Source of the DNA: a virus
Virus record (IMG/VR): IMGVR_UViG_3300030329_000317
Location: 1-31,445 of that record
DNA: 31,445 nucleotides
Strand: one strand, 5' to 3'
Shown: positions 30,332 to 31,445 of the stretch, one piece after another
Layout of the letters: each line of letters begins with the position of its first letter
Position numbering within the stretch: position 1 is the stretch's first letter
The notes under the pieces: generated by a model
Seen by the model: only the letters and a program-made list of their open reading frames with translations
Databases searched by the model: none
Told to the model about the DNA's origin: nothing
Translations under genes and position numbers: made by a program

Positions 30332-30340
30332 AAGGTTAAG
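30304..30340 (-). promoter_or_regulatory. Candidate H-type pseudoknot in the leader of a small early gene
   Basis: On the minus strand two perfect 7-bp stems interlock. Stem 1 pairs CTTAACC (30334-30340) with GGTTAAG (30318-30324). Stem 2 pairs GAGGTGT (30325-30331) with ACACCTC (30304-30310). GAGGTGT lies in the loop of stem 1 and is directly adjacent to its 3' arm, leaving a 2-nt first loop (TT) and a 7-nt second loop (CCCCAAA). This is the geometry of a compact H-type pseudoknot. It begins 9 bases after the upstream gene stop and precedes GGAG and the ATG at 30282. Function (ligand sensing, protein binding, translational control) is not known. Confidence 0.5.
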
Positions 30341-30349
30341 ACGGAGATA

Positions 30350-30550
30350 TCAACCCCACTCTTCTCTCCCGGAAATAATTTCTTCTATTTCAGTTTTGAG
30401 ATTATCTCCAAGCCTATCAATTATTTTACATAGACCATCTTTGATTGTGTCATGAACACCAAGGGCTTTTATTTCGCCCTTGATGTCTCCTGACAGACGA
30501 TTAACTATGGCATTATAACCGTCATATGTGGGATAACGACTAGCCATCAT
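30350..30550 (-). CDS. Small early protein, 66 aa, unknown function
   Basis: A 66-residue protein: an N-terminal RYPTYDGYNAIVNRLSGDIKGEIKALGVHDTIKDGLCKII followed by DRLGDNLKTEIEEIISGREEWG, helical and amphipathic. The ATG at 30550 overlaps the stop of the DUF669-like gene (ATGA); an ATG three bases later is equally possible. No family recognised. It sits between an ssDNA-binding-like protein and a structured leader, so a small accessory of the replication module is a reasonable but unsupported guess. Confidence 0.6.
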   Translation of the reverse strand: MMASRYPTYDGYNAIVNRLSGDIKGEIKALGVHDTIKDGLCKIIDRLGDNLKTEIEEIISGREEWG

Positions 30551-31047
30551 TTATCCCAATCAAAGTCATCCTCATCGTTGGATGATTCAGACTGATCTGT
30601 ATTCTTACTTGCAACTGGCTTGCTATCACCAGGAATAAATGTGCCAATAACATTTTTATCAGCCCACTTAGTGCCATCGCCTTTGTCTTCGCCAACTTTG
30701 ACACGCAGTGTTGCAAGAAAAGGTACGTTCATCATTTCTTCTAGTTGCTCAATGCCAAAAGCTTCTACATCTGGATCCATGCCCATGGCTTTTCTCCAGT
30801 TACGCAGTTGACTTTTGGATACATTGAGGCCATTGCCCTCTAGCATATAGTTTTGCCAAACTTTTCTGCCTTGGTACTTAGGTCCGACAACATCATAAGT
30901 AACATTAATCATCTTATGACCTTGTTCCCGGGATTTTTTAGCTTCCCATGTGGTGGCCACCATTTCATAATCGCCACCGGGCATCACATCTATACCAGTG
31001 TCGTCTTCGACATCGGTTAGATTTAAATTAAATATATCTTCCGCCAT
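30547..31047 (-). CDS. DUF669-like phage protein, probable ssDNA-binding
   Basis: A 166-residue protein. Typical DUF669 phrases are GIDVMPGGDYEMVATTWEAKKSREQGHKMINVTYDVVGPKYQGRKVWQNYML and SKSQLRNWRKAMGM, followed by an OB-like strand NVPFLATLRVKVGEDKGDGTKW. The C-terminal 18 residues are very acidic (SSNDEDDFDWDK), as in SSB and T7 gp2.5, where the tail contacts partner proteins. A strong site (AAAGGAG on the minus strand, 31054-31060) precedes the ATG, 3 bases from the upstream stop. Its place next to a RecA-like ATPase supports a role in DNA recombination or replication. Binding is inferred. Confidence 0.72.
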   Translation of the reverse strand: MAEDIFNLNLTDVEDDTGIDVMPGGDYEMVATTWEAKKSREQGHKMINVTYDVVGPKYQGRKVWQNYMLEGNGLNVSKSQLRNWRKAMGMDPDVEAFGIEQLEEMMNVPFLATLRVKVGEDKGDGTKWADKNVIGTFIPGDSKPVASKNTDQSESSNDEDDFDWDK

Positions 31048-31445
31048 TTATTTCTCCTTTAATAATTTTAAAGATTGCTTAAACGCAGTTAAAAATGCAT
31101 TCCATTCGAGATCCAAAGGTGCATTACCTAAGTCAACTCGACTCTTAGCATCAAAAGCTGCACTGAATTTATGAAACAACTTACGTTTGCCATAAGACAC
31201 CCCTCTAGTTGTTTCTTTAAAACCTTGGCCGCTAGTACGAGTAGATACTTCGTAGTTAGCAAACAGGTTAAAGTCTACCCATTCTTTTATCTGTGAAGAT
31301 ACTTTCTTGTGTAAACTCATCTCCCAACGATCATAGGGCTCACGCTCTGGATCATTGAAAGTTCTGATAGCTACATGGGAGAGTAAGATGATGTGCATCT
31401 TTTTCTTTTGTAGCAGATCAAACATTTTAAGGATTCGATTATAGA
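31048..31445 (-). CDS. Partial RecA-like ATPase (AAA_24/Sak4-like), C-terminal part
   Basis: The frame is open to the window edge, so the N terminus, including Walker A, is missing; a Met at 31425 is internal. Visible are the last 132 residues: YNRILKMFDLLQKKKMHIILLSHVAIRTFNDPEREPYDRWEMSLHKKVSSQIKEWVDFNLFANYEVST, then VSYGKRKLFHKFSAAFDAKSRVDLG. The hydrophobic strand ending IILLSH and the RWEMSLHKK region resemble phage RecA-type ATPases (AAA_24, Sak4). These act in annealing or strand exchange with an ssDNA-binding partner, here the DUF669-like gene immediately downstream. Family assignment rests on this C-terminal half only. Confidence 0.66.
   Translation of the reverse strand, partial: YNRILKMFDLLQKKKMHIILLSHVAIRTFNDPEREPYDRWEMSLHKKVSSQIKEWVDFNLFANYEVSTRTSGQGFKETTRGVSYGKRKLFHKFSAAFDAKSRVDLGNAPLDLEWNAFLTAFKQSLKLLKEK

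Noticed and set aside
1-31445. tRNA genes, integrase and attachment sites
   Set aside because: No cloverleaf-like sequence, integrase motif or long direct repeat was recognised by eye; gaps are too short to hold a tRNA.

Overview
This AT-rich window (about one third GC by eye) is most of the late half and part of the early half of a tailed dsDNA bacteriophage. Gene content and order resemble the uncultured marine phages and pelagiphages that infect SAR11-like Alphaproteobacteria: a P22 gp4-like adaptor, LamG/SPRY and repeat-type adhesins, a cytosolic nuclease next to the endolysin, a gp10-like tail hub, strings of tiny basic proteins, and a short RusA / PD-(D/E)XK / SF2 helicase / DUF669 / RecA-like replication-recombination block. 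No tape-measure gene, long-tail tube or sheath is visible, so a short-tailed (podovirus-like) virion is most likely. Terminase, portal and major capsid genes, and the rest of the early block, must lie outside the window. I saw no integrase, tRNA, CRISPR array or insertion sequence. The marine-host assignment is inference from family resemblance.

Layout. Plus strand, 1-26489, is a tightly packed late operon. 1-3580 holds neck and adaptor genes plus a Rossmann-type protein and a zinc-ribbon/cupredoxin protein. 3546-8686 is the fiber and adhesin cassette. 8696-14950 is an unusually large lysis and secretion cassette: three holin-like membrane proteins, two large exported proteins (one Asn/Thr-rich, one Glu-rich), coiled-coil membrane proteins, an extra lipoprotein, an overlapping spanin pair, a thermonuclease-like enzyme and a T4-type lysozyme. 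14951-17161 returns to tail genes, 17175-18020 holds three very basic small proteins, and 18049-26489 holds probable internal (ejected) virion proteins with a GNAT-like gene among them. Minus strand, 31445-26486, is the early replication/recombination operon: RecA-like ATPase (partial), DUF669 ssDNA-binding-like protein, small proteins, SF2 helicase, a helix-turn-helix-like protein, a PD-(D/E)XK nuclease and a RusA-like resolvase. The two operons converge and their stop codons overlap near 26486-26489.

Genes are coupled by ATGA/TAATG overlaps or by a stop codon directly followed by ATG, so translation is probably coupled along both operons. There is almost no non-coding DNA: no gap exceeds about 70 bases. 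The longest, at 30283-30349 on the minus strand, holds two interlocking perfect 7-bp stems (an H-type pseudoknot geometry or an attenuator with a U-run) directly before a ribosome binding site. The most unusual items are this leader structure, the zinc-ribbon/cupredoxin virion gene, an exact eight-unit 22-residue repeat protein, the exported Asn/Thr-rich and Glu-rich proteins inside the lysis cassette, an adhesin apparently split by an in-frame stop plus new start, and an apparent excess of the pentamer CCCGG/CCGGG.
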